A stretch of 64,000 bases of DNA from Cardinalis cardinalis (taxonomy: Eukaryota; Chordata; Aves; Passeriformes; Cardinalidae). The notes under the pieces were generated by a model, which made no database searches, had not been told where the DNA came from, and worked only from the letters and a program-made list of their open reading frames with translations. Below, in pieces: positions 40,201 to 51,797 of this stretch. Numbering within the stretch: position 1 is the stretch's first letter; each line of letters opens with the position of its first letter. Where the stretch lies: contig JACDOX010000009.1 of the NCBI GenBank assembly GCA_014549065.1, positions 9,119,192-9,183,191 of the forward strand, read 5' to 3'. The translations under genes were made by a program, and so were the position numbers.

Positions 40201-43200
40201 ATTTCAGCTGTGACAAACATTACCAAAAGATTTTATATGTGGAAAACCTTGGAATCTGTAGATATCAAAATTTTTTCTAGCTACTAATCTCAGGAAGAAA
40301 GAAAGGCAGATGGTATCCTTTCAGATGTGATATAAATAGCCAAAGAAAAGTGTCAGAAAGAAGATAAAATAGCCAGATAACTCAATATCTATGGAAGGTA
40401 CCCACAAGTGTACTTTGAGTGAGTTAAATCACATCACATACTTATTTTTGGAAATAGAAGGGTGTCAGCAGAGTGGTACAGTCATTGACATAATGAATAT
40501 TAAATCTGTAACCAGTCCAATGGAATAAATAAGGAGACATAGGAGGTACTAATATTTATAAGCACATTTTGTATCACATGAATATGCATTTGCCCTACCA
40601 CATTCTCCTACTGCATAATATTTCCACTGCTTTTTTAGTTTAAAGTATTGCACAAAACAGAAGAATTGCAGAACACAATGATGTTGTAAAAACTTTGTTT
40701 TGTAACTTTCTGGTGGTAAGAAATTTCTTGAAGGTCTTTAAAATGTTTTCATGCAATGATAACTTCAAGGATCTTAACATTTAAAGATAATTATGAGAAA
40801 AGATTGAGATTTGGGAGCTGTAGTCTACTAGTCTGTTAATAATTCTCTCACTGAATGAGCTATTGATCTGTTATTGTGCATGTGCTTTCTGGGTATAGCA
40901 TAGACAGAGACTGAAAAGCTCCTGTAAATAAAAATAGTTAAATAGTCAGAAGACAATAGATATGCTGGCTAATAGACAAAGAATCATTTTACCCACTGAC
41001 TCATCCCTCCATGCAAAACAACCTGCCTCCAGCTAAAGAACAGTAAAATGGTTTAGGTATTCCCTTGGGAATATTATTTTGAACCCTCTTAAGAAGAAGA
41101 GGAGGGAAATGAGCTGAGCTATTCCCTTTGATATGGAATGTGTTCACCAGTTAATTCAGGGCAGCAGTCAAACCATTGTCTGAAAATAAGGCATAAAACA
41201 TGTCTGTCTCTCTTATGTTTTTTCTTTTAATTTGGGAAAAATTAAAGTGGAAAAAACGGGGGACAGTTCTTAAACCCCAGAAAGCTTCCAGTGAATCTTA
41301 GGAGAAGGAAGAGGGACTGTTGATGATCCAGTACACTGCTGTACTCTGAATAAAGCTGGTAATTAAAATACCCTGTTATTTTGGAAAATCCTATTACTAG
41401 CTTAAATGGTCCTACATTCTGATATGCTGACTTTGATGGATTTTATTTTGGTTAAGGTCAGAAATGCATTTTTGAAAAGAATCACCCAGCTGCCCCCAGT
41501 GGCTCTGCTTTGTTTCACATTATGGAGTGGTTTTAGGAGTGTGCAAAGTGAGTTTCTGTCAAGGGGCACTAAAGCCTAGGATGTTTTTTGACTGCTAATG
41601 GGCATGCTGTCTTCATGACCAAACTAGCTGTATCTTTGAAATATGTGTTCTGCATCTGGCTGGTCCTCAACACCGCCTGCTTTGCTCTAAAGACTGCTCC
41701 TGTCACACCACAGTTTCCTGGTATTGAAGGTATATTTGTGTTTCAGTTTCGTCTACTAAGAGAGGTGTTTTATTCCCATTTTGATAAGATAATTTGTGGG
41801 AATCTTGTATTAGTAGCCTCAAGATCAAAAGCCTAAAAATTAATACATCGATCTATATTGCTAGAGTATCAAATTTCATCATTTGTCCATTTGTATAAGC
41901 ACTGTCTGCTTTTAACTGAAAGCATCTGATCTACAGGGAAAAGGAACCATATTTAAGAGTAAGGGACTTGCTGTGTTTTCTAGTGCAGATTAGAAAAAAA
42001 AGGATTTTTGTCTGGTAGGAGTAATCTCTGGAAAAAAAACACCACAGGGAAAAATATAAATATGCTTCTAGGAATGAGGCAGTAAAGTTGACATTTTGTG
42101 TGAATTTAGCTTCATCATTCCATGTATCATTTGCAGTGTTCTTAATTAGAGAGGAATGAAGAATTTCCAGGCCTTTATGAGGGTACTTTAAAGCTGCAGC
42201 AGTAGTTGTAACCTTTCAATTCCTATGAGCTCAGCAAAAGATGGCTGATTAATGTCACATCTTAAACTGTGTCAACTGGGCTGTTCATTCCCTTTTTTAG
42301 TAAACATCCNGTTGTCAGGGCAGCTCAGTGTGCCAGCATAAAATATCCTACTGTTTTAACTGGCTACTTTAATTAATAAGTGTATGTATCTCTGTTTACT
42401 AGTATAAAGTTAAATGGAAATTTTTTTAAATTATTCTAGTGACTAGCATGAATGAAAAAATCAAGGGCACCCACAAAATGGCATTGCTGACATTTGTTTG
42501 AAGCTTCTCAAAGGATGTAAAGGATTCTTTTTTTAATTTGGCACATTCAGNTATTAGAGAGATCTCGGAGTGTGTNGGAAAANTTTTTATAGAAAGCTAC
42601 TGTTAATTCATNCTTTTAAAAATGTTTTTATAGCTTTGAATTAATGTTTTGNTTTTCTGCTNTATCAGTTGAAAATAAATGATGGTNGGTTTTAAGAAGA
42701 GGGAGGGACAGGAAGAACAGGAGTGAGAAAAGCATGAAGGCAAAAACAATGGGACTACAAGAAGTGCCCTTGGCATAAAAGGAGAGCTGTAAGCACACAC
42801 ACATTCATAAGAATGANAAAATTCTGCTTGGAAAATACACAGAAACCCTTACAGGGGAGAATGGGGTGAATTAAGAAATAGGATTGCAGCAAAGTGGAAA
42901 GGAGGATTTGGAGGACACACTGAGAACTTTCCCCTGGAGAAGGGTAGAGTGCTTATAGAAAACCTCTGAAAAAACAGGTGGGTCTCATGTAAAGTAATTT
43001 AGAGAGCTGTAAAACTTATGTAATAAACTTAAACTGCAGAAAAGGATGTACTGAGCAATCCCTTTCTTTTCTATTCATTTTTATTCTGTTNCCTTTATTT
43101 TTCTATTTCATCTTGCTACTGGAAGAAAATTCTGGAAGTGGGGAGAGATGAAAACAAGTCTTGATTTAAAAAGTAGCCTTTGACAATTTTGTGATTTTTT

Positions 43201-44336
43201 TGGTGATCACACATTTTAATATAACCCTGTTTTGCATTATGTTGGGAAATCTGGACTTCAAGGAGTCGAAAAGCAAGAATCAGTGCTGATGAAGATGTAA
43301 GGAGCTAAATAAATATTACTTAAAGGACTTCTCAAAGATGAAAACCCCCCCACAACCCTATGAATGTGCTGACCCTGTCTTGAGAATTAAGTTAGATGGT
43401 ACAATTTAAAGCTTTGTTCCAACATCTGACAGACACACTCTGCATGCTGATGCATAATATCTGAAGATTGTGTGCTTGAAAGAAAGCCTTTTTTGAGCTA
43501 CATTCTATTTTTGTTAGAATAAAGCAGCTGCTTTTTGGAGCAGAGATCTTCTCAAGTGTTTAATCTTCTCATTCAAGTTAAGAATTAGCCAAATATTGTG
43601 AGCAAATTTTGTGTATGCTTTCTTCCAAGCTGCTGAACTAGACTAAAGCAAACTACTCTGACCATAAATAGTGCAAATGTGCAGCTTGACCCGAAGAGAT
43701 GAAAGTAAGTTTTCTTCTGTACCTTACTCCCAAGTTGTCACTGCCTCAGTAATGCAAAAGCACAGAAAGTTTGGAGCATTTTAAGCATGACTTGAAAAGA
43801 AATACAGCTGGGTAAAACTTTATTCTAGAGACACTATATGAATGGATGCTATGATCTGCCCCTGGTCATTTCTGAAGGAATAAAATTAAATAAATGAAGA
43901 AATAAATAAAATAAAATTCCTTTGCTTAAGGAAGGAGACAATTGCAACCCCAAATGTAGCCTTACTAATGGAGTTACTGTAGCTGCAGCACTGCTCTCCA
44001 GGACTGATACCAGATGATCTTGTACATCTGCTGTTTAGAAAGTCTTGTTTAAAATATTGGGTGTAAAATGCCCATGTAATTTTGTAAATATGTCCAGGTC
44101 AGTAATTGCAATACTATCTAACATACACACAGCCACACAGTAAACATGTACCCAGAGTAATGCCCCAGTAAACATGTACCAGATGAATATTACATACACC
44201 TNTAGTGTGTGAACTGCACGTCACCTATGTGAAAAACAACACCAGCAAAATCAGAGTCCACGTTTACTGTGGCTCTGGATGCTGGGGCNGTGCTTGAGAA
44301 TTTATTTTGCAGCTCCTGAGGTTTGGGTTTGGAAGG

Positions 44337-44349
44337 TTTTTTTTTTTTT
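44337..44349. repeat. Poly-T tract
   Basis: This is a run of 13 T in intron sequence, of low significance. Confidence 0.8.
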
Positions 44350-47300
44350 GGATGGTGGAAAAAAAAGATTGGAGAGATCAGAGCTCTACCAAAGAGGCAC
44401 AGGGAATATGAAATATCCTGATCCAGCTGTAATAAATTATGTGTGTACTGTCATAAAAAGCTTTTGAACTAAATAAAATAATATCTATAAACTCCGTCAA
44501 GTATAAAATGAGGACAAAAATAACTTTCTAGGCTATAGTATCTGCCTGTAACCTAATTCACAATACAAAAAATATAGCAGAACAATGCATAGGAAGGAAG
44601 AGGTGTGGACAAAGAAAGGGAGAAAGTACTGAATTACTCTTACATGCATTGATAATNGCATAGTACAGCAGTCTTGCCAGTATATTAATATCCTGCAAAA
44701 GGATATTAATATAAAATCTGTTACTGTGGTGCACCAGATAATTACCAAATTGTGCTAGATATAGGACATTTAACACACATACCCACAAAAAGATAGATAT
44801 TGGGTTTTTCCCTTTAGTGAAGAAATTCTAAAAATTCCTGGTGATGACATACATGTTCATGCAGAAATTTTTGGCAATAGTTTAAACTGTACTATATCTG
44901 TGGTCNGTAGTTTTAATCCATGACAATAACAGAGAAGTTGTATTCCTTATTTTATNCACACAGGATGANTTTAGTGTTTTGAGTGGCTATAATTAGAAGT
45001 TTAATTCCCTTTTTTGTATTCTAATGTGGTTTTATTAATTACAGCATTTTAAGAGATAATTTTTAGTACAGTTCAAAGACTTCTGGGATCAGAAAAGGCA
45101 GCTATTGAAAGGATAGCTAAAAGAATAACTTTTGAATGTTGGGAAATAGTGAATGGTGAGAAAGTAAAAAGGAAATACAATAATCCAGGAGACTTTGATT
45201 GAGAAGGTGGAGAATTCAGTCCCATGAGAGGTAGGATTAGTACAATGAGTAATGGAAATGTAGAAAATATGTGAGCTAGAAAGGGGAGACTAATTCAGGT
45301 TCCAGAGGTCAGTGAATGATAGTACTTTCAAACAGTAAAATGTTCCTCTATTTTCTGTTTCTATTTGCCTGTGATAAAGTTAGAAGAATAGATTAAAAAA
45401 AACTTTTTGAGAGTGCTCTTTCTAGCTTTAAATATATGTAATTTTTTTTTGTATTTGAAGAAGGCATCCAGAGAAAACAGAAGACCCTATTTCCTTTGAT
45501 AGTTTAATCAAACACTTCTAGTAAAATACTAACAATAGTAGCNTGCTTATTTTAAAACAAAAGCTAAAGTGGGAATTCACCTTTTGCACTTGAAAAGCTG
45601 GGTAGATTTCAAAGATGTAAGTAGACTTTGTCAGTGCTGTAGTTTATTGGAAGATAAAGGGGTAATAAATTGGAACAGGTGGGTATTTATTGGAAACTTT
45701 TACCCTTANTAAGTCCTTCATATTGCAAAAGGAGTTTGAAGAAAAAAAGCAAAACTAGTGTAAGGCTAAAGAATGTAATTTTATTTCTATATTTGGAAAG
45801 CAGATAATTATAAAAGGTTTTTCTTTTGTTTCTGTTTCTAAAAGAAGGCAGAGGTTTTAGTGACAGCTTAAGGTTTATTGCTTGAACTGAGGTGGTTTCA
45901 CAGTGAGCTGAGAAAGAGACCTTGTTGTGTTAACAGTGTATAAACATAGAAGTCATCATCCGCTTCTCCGGAGAGAGAAAATAGCCAAGGACATAACANC
46001 AGTGTTGCCTCTGTGACTGCGGCATAGGAGGTTAGCGCATGAATGTAGAGGTTGCATTTGTAATTTCCTATCTTTGGAGAGGGCAGAAGAAGAGAGGATA
46101 TTGTCAGACGTTGAATAAAAGCAGCATGAAGAGAATGACAAAGGCATAATAAAAGACAAAGGGGAATTTTACAACTGTAGCGCATGACTTAAAAGTTTAA
46201 AGCCCATATTCTTGCTTCATTAACTAACACAGGGTAAAATCTGAGGAACAGCAAAGTGATTGATCTTGCATGTGAGTAGATTGAGATAAACTCTGTGTTT
46301 CTCCCTGGGGATTTGCTTTGGCCACCTGTGAACTCTGGAGCAGATATCTTGTCTGCAGCAGATCTTCTGAAATTCTGGCTAAGATGTTGCAAATACTTTC
46401 AAAGTATGCCCCTGGGGTGTGAGAATAAGAACAGGAGGAGTGGTTGCTCTGCTGCTGGAGTGATGTTCCACGGTCAGGGCTGGAGAGGCGCTGTGTGTCT
46501 GACCCAGGAAGGCTTTTCTGTGCAGCGCTGGAAATGACACTCTTTGAGCACTTTAGCACTTCAGTAAAAATGTGCTAATTTCATCCCATAGTGCTTCAAC
46601 TGTAAGAAGCTGTCTTCATGTTTCAGAAAGNCCTTTTTTTCCCCCTCACTTCTGCAAGTCTAAAGGGGGACAAGTATTTCTACTTTGTTGCTGTGGGAAG
46701 TCTTTGTTAGTAACTTTGGCGTCCAATTCATTACTGCAGTCATGTTTTCACAGCCNGGTGTGAGAGATAAACCCTTTGCAAATGAAGACAGCATCCATTT
46801 TCTTTCTACCTCGGGCCACACAGAATTGATTGGGGTAATAAAATGGCAGTACTATGTAATATACTGACGGCTCTTTAATTTGAAAACTAGTTCCAGGCTG
46901 ATTCAANACTTGTTTAAAGCTAATTTATGACTTGTGTAATTCTCAACTCGACCAAGGTAAAGGATGATATATGAAAAACGATGCAGAGTTAACATAATAT
47001 ATTCAAACCTGTCAGCTTGAAATCATCTATAAAGGATTTGTTTCAATCCTATTTTAGTTTTGTTCTAAAGAAGCATTAGCAGAAAAGGTGGTGGCTGTTA
47101 GGCTGGTGTGAACACTGTTTAAGACACTATTTTTCCATCATCATGTTTCAAATGGAAATTCTTGAGCTTTTTGGGGAAGTATTTTATGCATAGTTTAAAA
47201 ACATAAAAATATACATTGGCTTTTCATTTTCTTTAAAATAAGAAGCAGTGTTGGGTTTCTATTTTGTTAAGTCATTATCTGTGCTGACAGTAGCATGGAT

Positions 47301-48196
47301 TGGTAAATACAGCATTTTGCTACCATGATGTTCACTGTGTGCTTTGCCTGTGTATGTATAAACAGACTACACATGTCTGTATATACATATCTGTATCCTA
47401 TTTACATATACCATGCATACCTGTATATGTGTCTCAATCTGGAATTAAAGGTCTGAATTAAAGGTTTTTGAAAAGCAAAATGTGAGAATAGTGAAATTGT
47501 TAAATTAAGCCACAACATCAGCATAGCATAAAACATAAACATCTCCCTTTGAAATCTATCACTTTCATGTGGCTTGCAGATGAAATCCACATCTGTTCTG
47601 TATGCATTATTGATTTTTCAGCATACTGTGTCAGTGTTCCTTCTGCACAGAAAAGCACAAAACTGAAGGCACAATGTCTGCTCCTGTAAGGTAGATGCAA
47701 AGAGTAAATACACCAATTGGAGTGAAGGGAAGAAGAGAACTGAATACTGCAAAAACTAGAAAGCAGATTCCATCCCAGGACTAGAATACCTGATTTGTTA
47801 TGTATTTCTGCCAAGATATAATTAAAATATGATTTTTTGCAGGAAGAGATTGATCAAGCCTATGCAGTTGTGTTATCTTAGACTGCATGAGCTTTTAGGT
47901 CACAGGAAAAGAGTCATTGTTAAAAGCAGGGATACCTTTCTTTCTTGCATAAACATAGCAAAATGTCTACACATTTCATTTCCTCTTCAAGGTTTTATAA
48001 GTCCAAGAAGGTTCATATTCTGAGGAGCTTTGATCAAAATCTGCATTTTTCAGGAAAAAAATTATTACTGAGAATTTGGAATTTATTTTTTTATAATTCA
48101 CTTTTATTTTCACAAAGTATTTCTACATTTTAAGGAAGCTGGAAGTACCATTTAATGGCTTTCCCCCATAATTTATTAATTAATATAACTAAATAC

Positions 48197-48242
48197 TGTG
48201 ATCTATTATAAAGCTATGTGATCTATTATAAAGCTATGTGAT
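48197..48242. repeat. Perfect 20-bp tandem duplication
   Basis: The unit tgtgatctattataaagcta occurs twice without mismatch and is followed by six bases of a third copy. Perfect identity suggests a recent slippage or duplication event. Confidence 0.95.
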
Positions 48243-48836
48243 TTTTCCTGTGTAGTTTAGAAAATGTAATAATGAGTTAATGAAGTGGGAAGGGCTTAAG
48301 CAGCAGAAAAGACATGTACCAAAATAGTTACTGTGATTATATGTCCATAAACCACCACGTCCATCACTGCTACAGCTGAGGCTGGCAGATCAATGATAGT
48401 GCCATTGTCATTGTTTTCATCATGCAGGACCGTGAAAAAGTAGTAAGNTGACTTTAGAACAGTAAATTTTAATTATTTTTGAAGTACATTTTTCCTTTCA
48501 ACACTTCCTTGGTAAAAATATTGATTCAGGTCAGTGATAGTGGTTTTTCACCTTTCCAAGTGTAAATAATGCTAATACTCTTTCAGAGCAGTATTCTTGC
48601 CAGAATACAAGTACCAGGATTTCTAACCAAAACTGGTGCTCACTTGGCCACATATTCATAACACACCTAGGAGCAGCTCTGTTCTCATTTGCACCTTGCG
48701 GCATTTTTATTGTGGTACTATCCATGAAAGGTTCTCATTCCACTTACTGAATATGTCTCTTTCTGAAAGCTGTGTTTCACATGTTGTCAAACTAATTCAG
48801 AACAACACAGATTGCCTGTGTTGCATATTTAGATTG

Positions 48837-48962
48837 CNGAATAGTCTGGATTGGAAGGGACCCACACGGATCATCAAGTTCAGCCCTTTAAGTGAATGGC
48901 CCATACTGGGATCAAACCCAGACCTTGGCATTATTAGCACCATACTCTGACCAACTAACAGT
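48837..48962 (-). mobile_element. tRNA-Ile-derived SINE with CR1-like tail
   Basis: On the minus strand the right part (48962 down to about 48897) reads as a tRNA-Ile relic: ttggtcagagtatggtgc, then the anticodon loop ctaataa (anticodon AAT at 48935-48933), gccaagg, and a B-box-like gggtttgatccc. The A-box region has lost several bases. The left part (48837-48896) reads as a CR1 3' tail, seen on the plus strand as ctggattggaagggacc and gatcatcaagt. This head-plus-CR1-tail design matches the songbird SINE type (TguSINE1-like, name from memory). A functional tRNA gene is excluded by the damaged A box and missing acceptor stem. CR1 enzymes would have supplied mobility. Confidence 0.85.
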
Positions 48963-51162
48963 GTGAAAAGAGAGAATAAAACCAGAGCAATTGGGAAGGG
49001 AGGCATATTTTTGGATTGGTTTCTGAATAATAAAGTAAATTAGGTTTCCATCTATCTTTCTAAAAATAGAAGTATTAAATTAGCCAGCTGGTTCTTAGGA
49101 GAAAGATGGCCAAGCTGCTGGGGAAGAAGATGCTCAAGATTTGATGTAAAAAAGAATCCATTAACTTCTTGAGACAAAGAAATGTAACAGGAATGTAAGC
49201 TTACCAAATTGCAGTTGCTCAGGTAATTTTTGAAAAGCACTTTTTATTACTTTAAAAAAGCAAGTAACTGAAAATGGTTGCCACCATTATCTGGGCACAG
49301 GTAATAGCAGCATAACAAAAGCTTGTTCAGGTACAAAATACAAGCAGAATTCAAGGAGAAAAATCACTGAACCAACGGATTCAGACAAGTGTATAATTTT
49401 CTTCCAGCAGATGTGTTTGTTACTTTTGTTTTCGTAAGAAGCACAGAAGAGCTTCTGGAAACATATTGAGCTGATAAATGGCATTGATTTAACTTTCTCA
49501 AGGAGAAAACAGTACTGTTCTATACTCAGAGTGAGCTCATGGCTAATTGNGTAAACAAGAAAAAATATCCTCAACATCATAGTTCACTGGGACCAAACTG
49601 AGGTGGCCTTTGAGAGAGAAGATGTTTGCCTGTACAAGTCCAGGGAAACCAGTGAGCTGTCAGGATAAACATGATGTAAATTTCTTTTTGATGGCATATA
49701 TAGCATGGGGAAAATCAGACTTTTATTATCAGAATGGTAGAGATATTTCTCCTTGCAGCTCACTCTGTTTGGCTGATATTCTTCCAAGATACGTCATTTT
49801 TTCTTTTGTTCCACAGATCCAGCGTTATGCCCATAAAACAATTCAGTGCAATGGCAGTTGGACTTCACTGTTAACATTTTAATTGATGGTATTCTTTAGT
49901 CTTCATTAAAAGCTATTTTTTTCTGAAAGCTTTTTTTTTTCTAAAATATCTTCCTCATACCAAACCTGAATTTTAAAGTGTCATGTCACAAAATGGTTCA
50001 GAACATCCCTTTTCTAAGTCTCAAGAGAGGTGATGCAATGAGAAAGGTGTAAAAAATCTTTATTAGAAATATTTAAGCACAGAAGTATTTTTTCCATTTT
50101 ATAGTCTTTGGGAACTCCGTCCATGCGTTAGTTCTTTTACAGTATCTGGTCTCACCTGATGTGATTCTCTGTGTGATTCAGTAATGGTTGTTGGACCACT
50201 GCTCACTTTTTCCTTTTCCATGCAATGGGCTAAACTGCAATTGCTGAATATTATCATTATGAAATTTTAATTTACTTCTTACAGGTTGTTATGTTTGAAA
50301 ACTTAATAATGAGCTCTGCAGCTTGCAGTTTCCAAAAGTATAATCTTGATTTCCTTGCAATTAGTGAATGTAGAAAGAAAGTGATATATCAAAAGCGCAT
50401 GCTCTGCTTGCTAAGCAATGACATCTAAAATACTTTCTGTAATGAGCATTACAAGCACAGTAGATTGTACTGACTAATGGATTTTTTNCTCTGCATTAAA
50501 ATATCTCAAACTATCCTGTTATCAAAACCTATGTGTGAAGCAGTGAAGGTATTAAAATGTTTTTTATTTTGAATGATTCAATCATGTCATGTGGCAAAAT
50601 CAAGGCAATTTGGAAAANAGAATGTAAATTACTTAAGAGTTTTTATTTATTTTACTGTAATGTTAAATTTACTAAAAGATAGCAAACTCTACTAACTTCG
50701 TTAACTTTACGAGGTTGTGTGCTATATTCGTTTGCAATGACTAGTAAAATACATTTGTTGGGGGCATTTCTAGCATGGCTCCAGCTGTTTTGCAGAAGCA
50801 TCCATCTGCCATAAGTGGACAAAATGTAATATTCCCTTCCTTGCAGTTCAGGAGCNGGGGTAGGTATGGGTAAAAAACCATGCTTCTTCATAACTTTGCA
50901 ATTCTGAAATGCTGTAACTACTTAATAACTCTTNAAATGCTCTAATGAAGAAAATATTACTATCTCAAAAGAAAATATATGACAGATGCTTTTGACTCGG
51001 GCANAAGAAGTTGCCCAGAATAAAAAGAATAGAATTTCAGACCTCAAGTATATTTTATTTCTCTCTCTGTGCTTAAAGCACAGTTCCTCTGGAAAGTCTC
51101 ATTTTTTTGGCGTGCCACATCAACACGCTGCTGAGGGGTCTGTTTGTGTCTGTTGCCCTCAG

Positions 51163-51276
51163 GACTCCGAGCCGTCAAATGAGGTGGTCTCAGAGGCCCC
51201 AGGTAACGTGGTACCCTCTACCTCAAGAAGTAGCTCTGAAGAGCTGATATCGGTGGCACAGAAACGTCCAGAAGAG
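51163..51276 (+). CDS. PHF14: Candidate PHF14 exon, 38 codons, Ser/acid-rich
   Basis: This 114-nt segment is bounded by a T-rich tract plus cag acceptor and a gtagga donor. It starts and ends on codon boundaries, so inclusion or skipping keeps the PHF14 frame (the previous exon also ends in phase 0). Only that frame is open; the other two have stops. The product starts DSEPSNEVVSEAPG, continues with a PSTSRSSSEEL block and ends QKRPEE. It is hydrophilic and probably disordered, with many possible phosphorylation sites. Five CpGs in 114 bases contrast with the CpG-poor intron. An internal cag|gtaacg donor after 51202 exists but would shift the frame. I do not recall this peptide in the common mammalian PHF14 isoform, where the PHD finger is followed by a segment beginning EDENE. 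It may be a cassette exon, or an exon of an alternative C-terminus. Confidence 0.72.
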
Positions 51277-51770
51277 GTAGGACATTCTGTGTCTGTTTTT
51301 TTCCAAGATTAACTGGTGGGGAATACACATTTGCCTCTGTTTTTCATGCCTAGTGTTGTACTATTAATAACAGAGACTTTTTAAAGCTACAGCTCAGTCT
51401 TATATTCCCATATAAACAGCATGCAAGACCAAGGTAAAACTCAGGATTATTATTAATGGTACCTACAAGAATATTCCATAATATATGCTACTTTTGAAAT
51501 ACTGTTTCTTACTGTCAATAATTAGGATTTTTTTTTATTGTTCCTATCTGTCACACCATGACAGTAACAGGAGCCCTGTTAGATTCTGGCTAAATAAACT
51601 TCATTACACTGAAGAGTCAGAAATAGAAGCTGTACATTGGTATGTAGGTAGATATAAACTTCTATCATCCTTGACAGAATTTAAATATGTCTAACTTCTG
51701 GTTTGTGCAAAGGAAAGACTCTTCCTGAGATTGGGCCTTTCTTTGTTCTCTTGGTTTCAAAAAGTGATGT

Positions 51771-51797
51771 AGTAGTAGTAGTAGTAGTAGTAGTAGT
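51771..51797. repeat. (AGT)n trinucleotide microsatellite
   Basis: Nine perfect AGT units are flanked by gatgtagt-like sequence on both sides. The minus-strand ORF over it gains a Leu run from this repeat and is spurious. Confidence 0.95.

Larger units (their letters stand above)
29585..51162 (+). other. PHF14: PHF14 intron between PHD exon and candidate cassette exon
   Basis: About 21.6 kb of intron runs from a gtaagt donor to a cag acceptor, both at codon boundaries (phase 0). It is AT-rich non-coding sequence. The stretches 29585-35924, 37583-44336, 44350-48196 and 48963-51142 show only short ORFs without recognisable products. The listed elements inside it are an A/G tract, the GC-rich interspersed element with its minisatellite and assembly gap, a 20-bp tandem duplication and a tRNA-Ile-derived SINE. 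I saw no tRNA gene, no CpG island and no retrocopy. If the candidate exon at 51163 is skipped, the intron is longer. Confidence 0.75.

Noticed and set aside
43685..43704. Possible 20-nt microexon between gcag and a perfect gtaagt donor
   Set aside because: No pyrimidine tract before the acceptor, and 20 nt would break the frame between two phase-0 exons.
48897..48962. tRNA-Ile gene
   Set aside because: The A-box region is deleted, the acceptor stem does not pair, and a CR1-like tail is attached: it is a SINE head.
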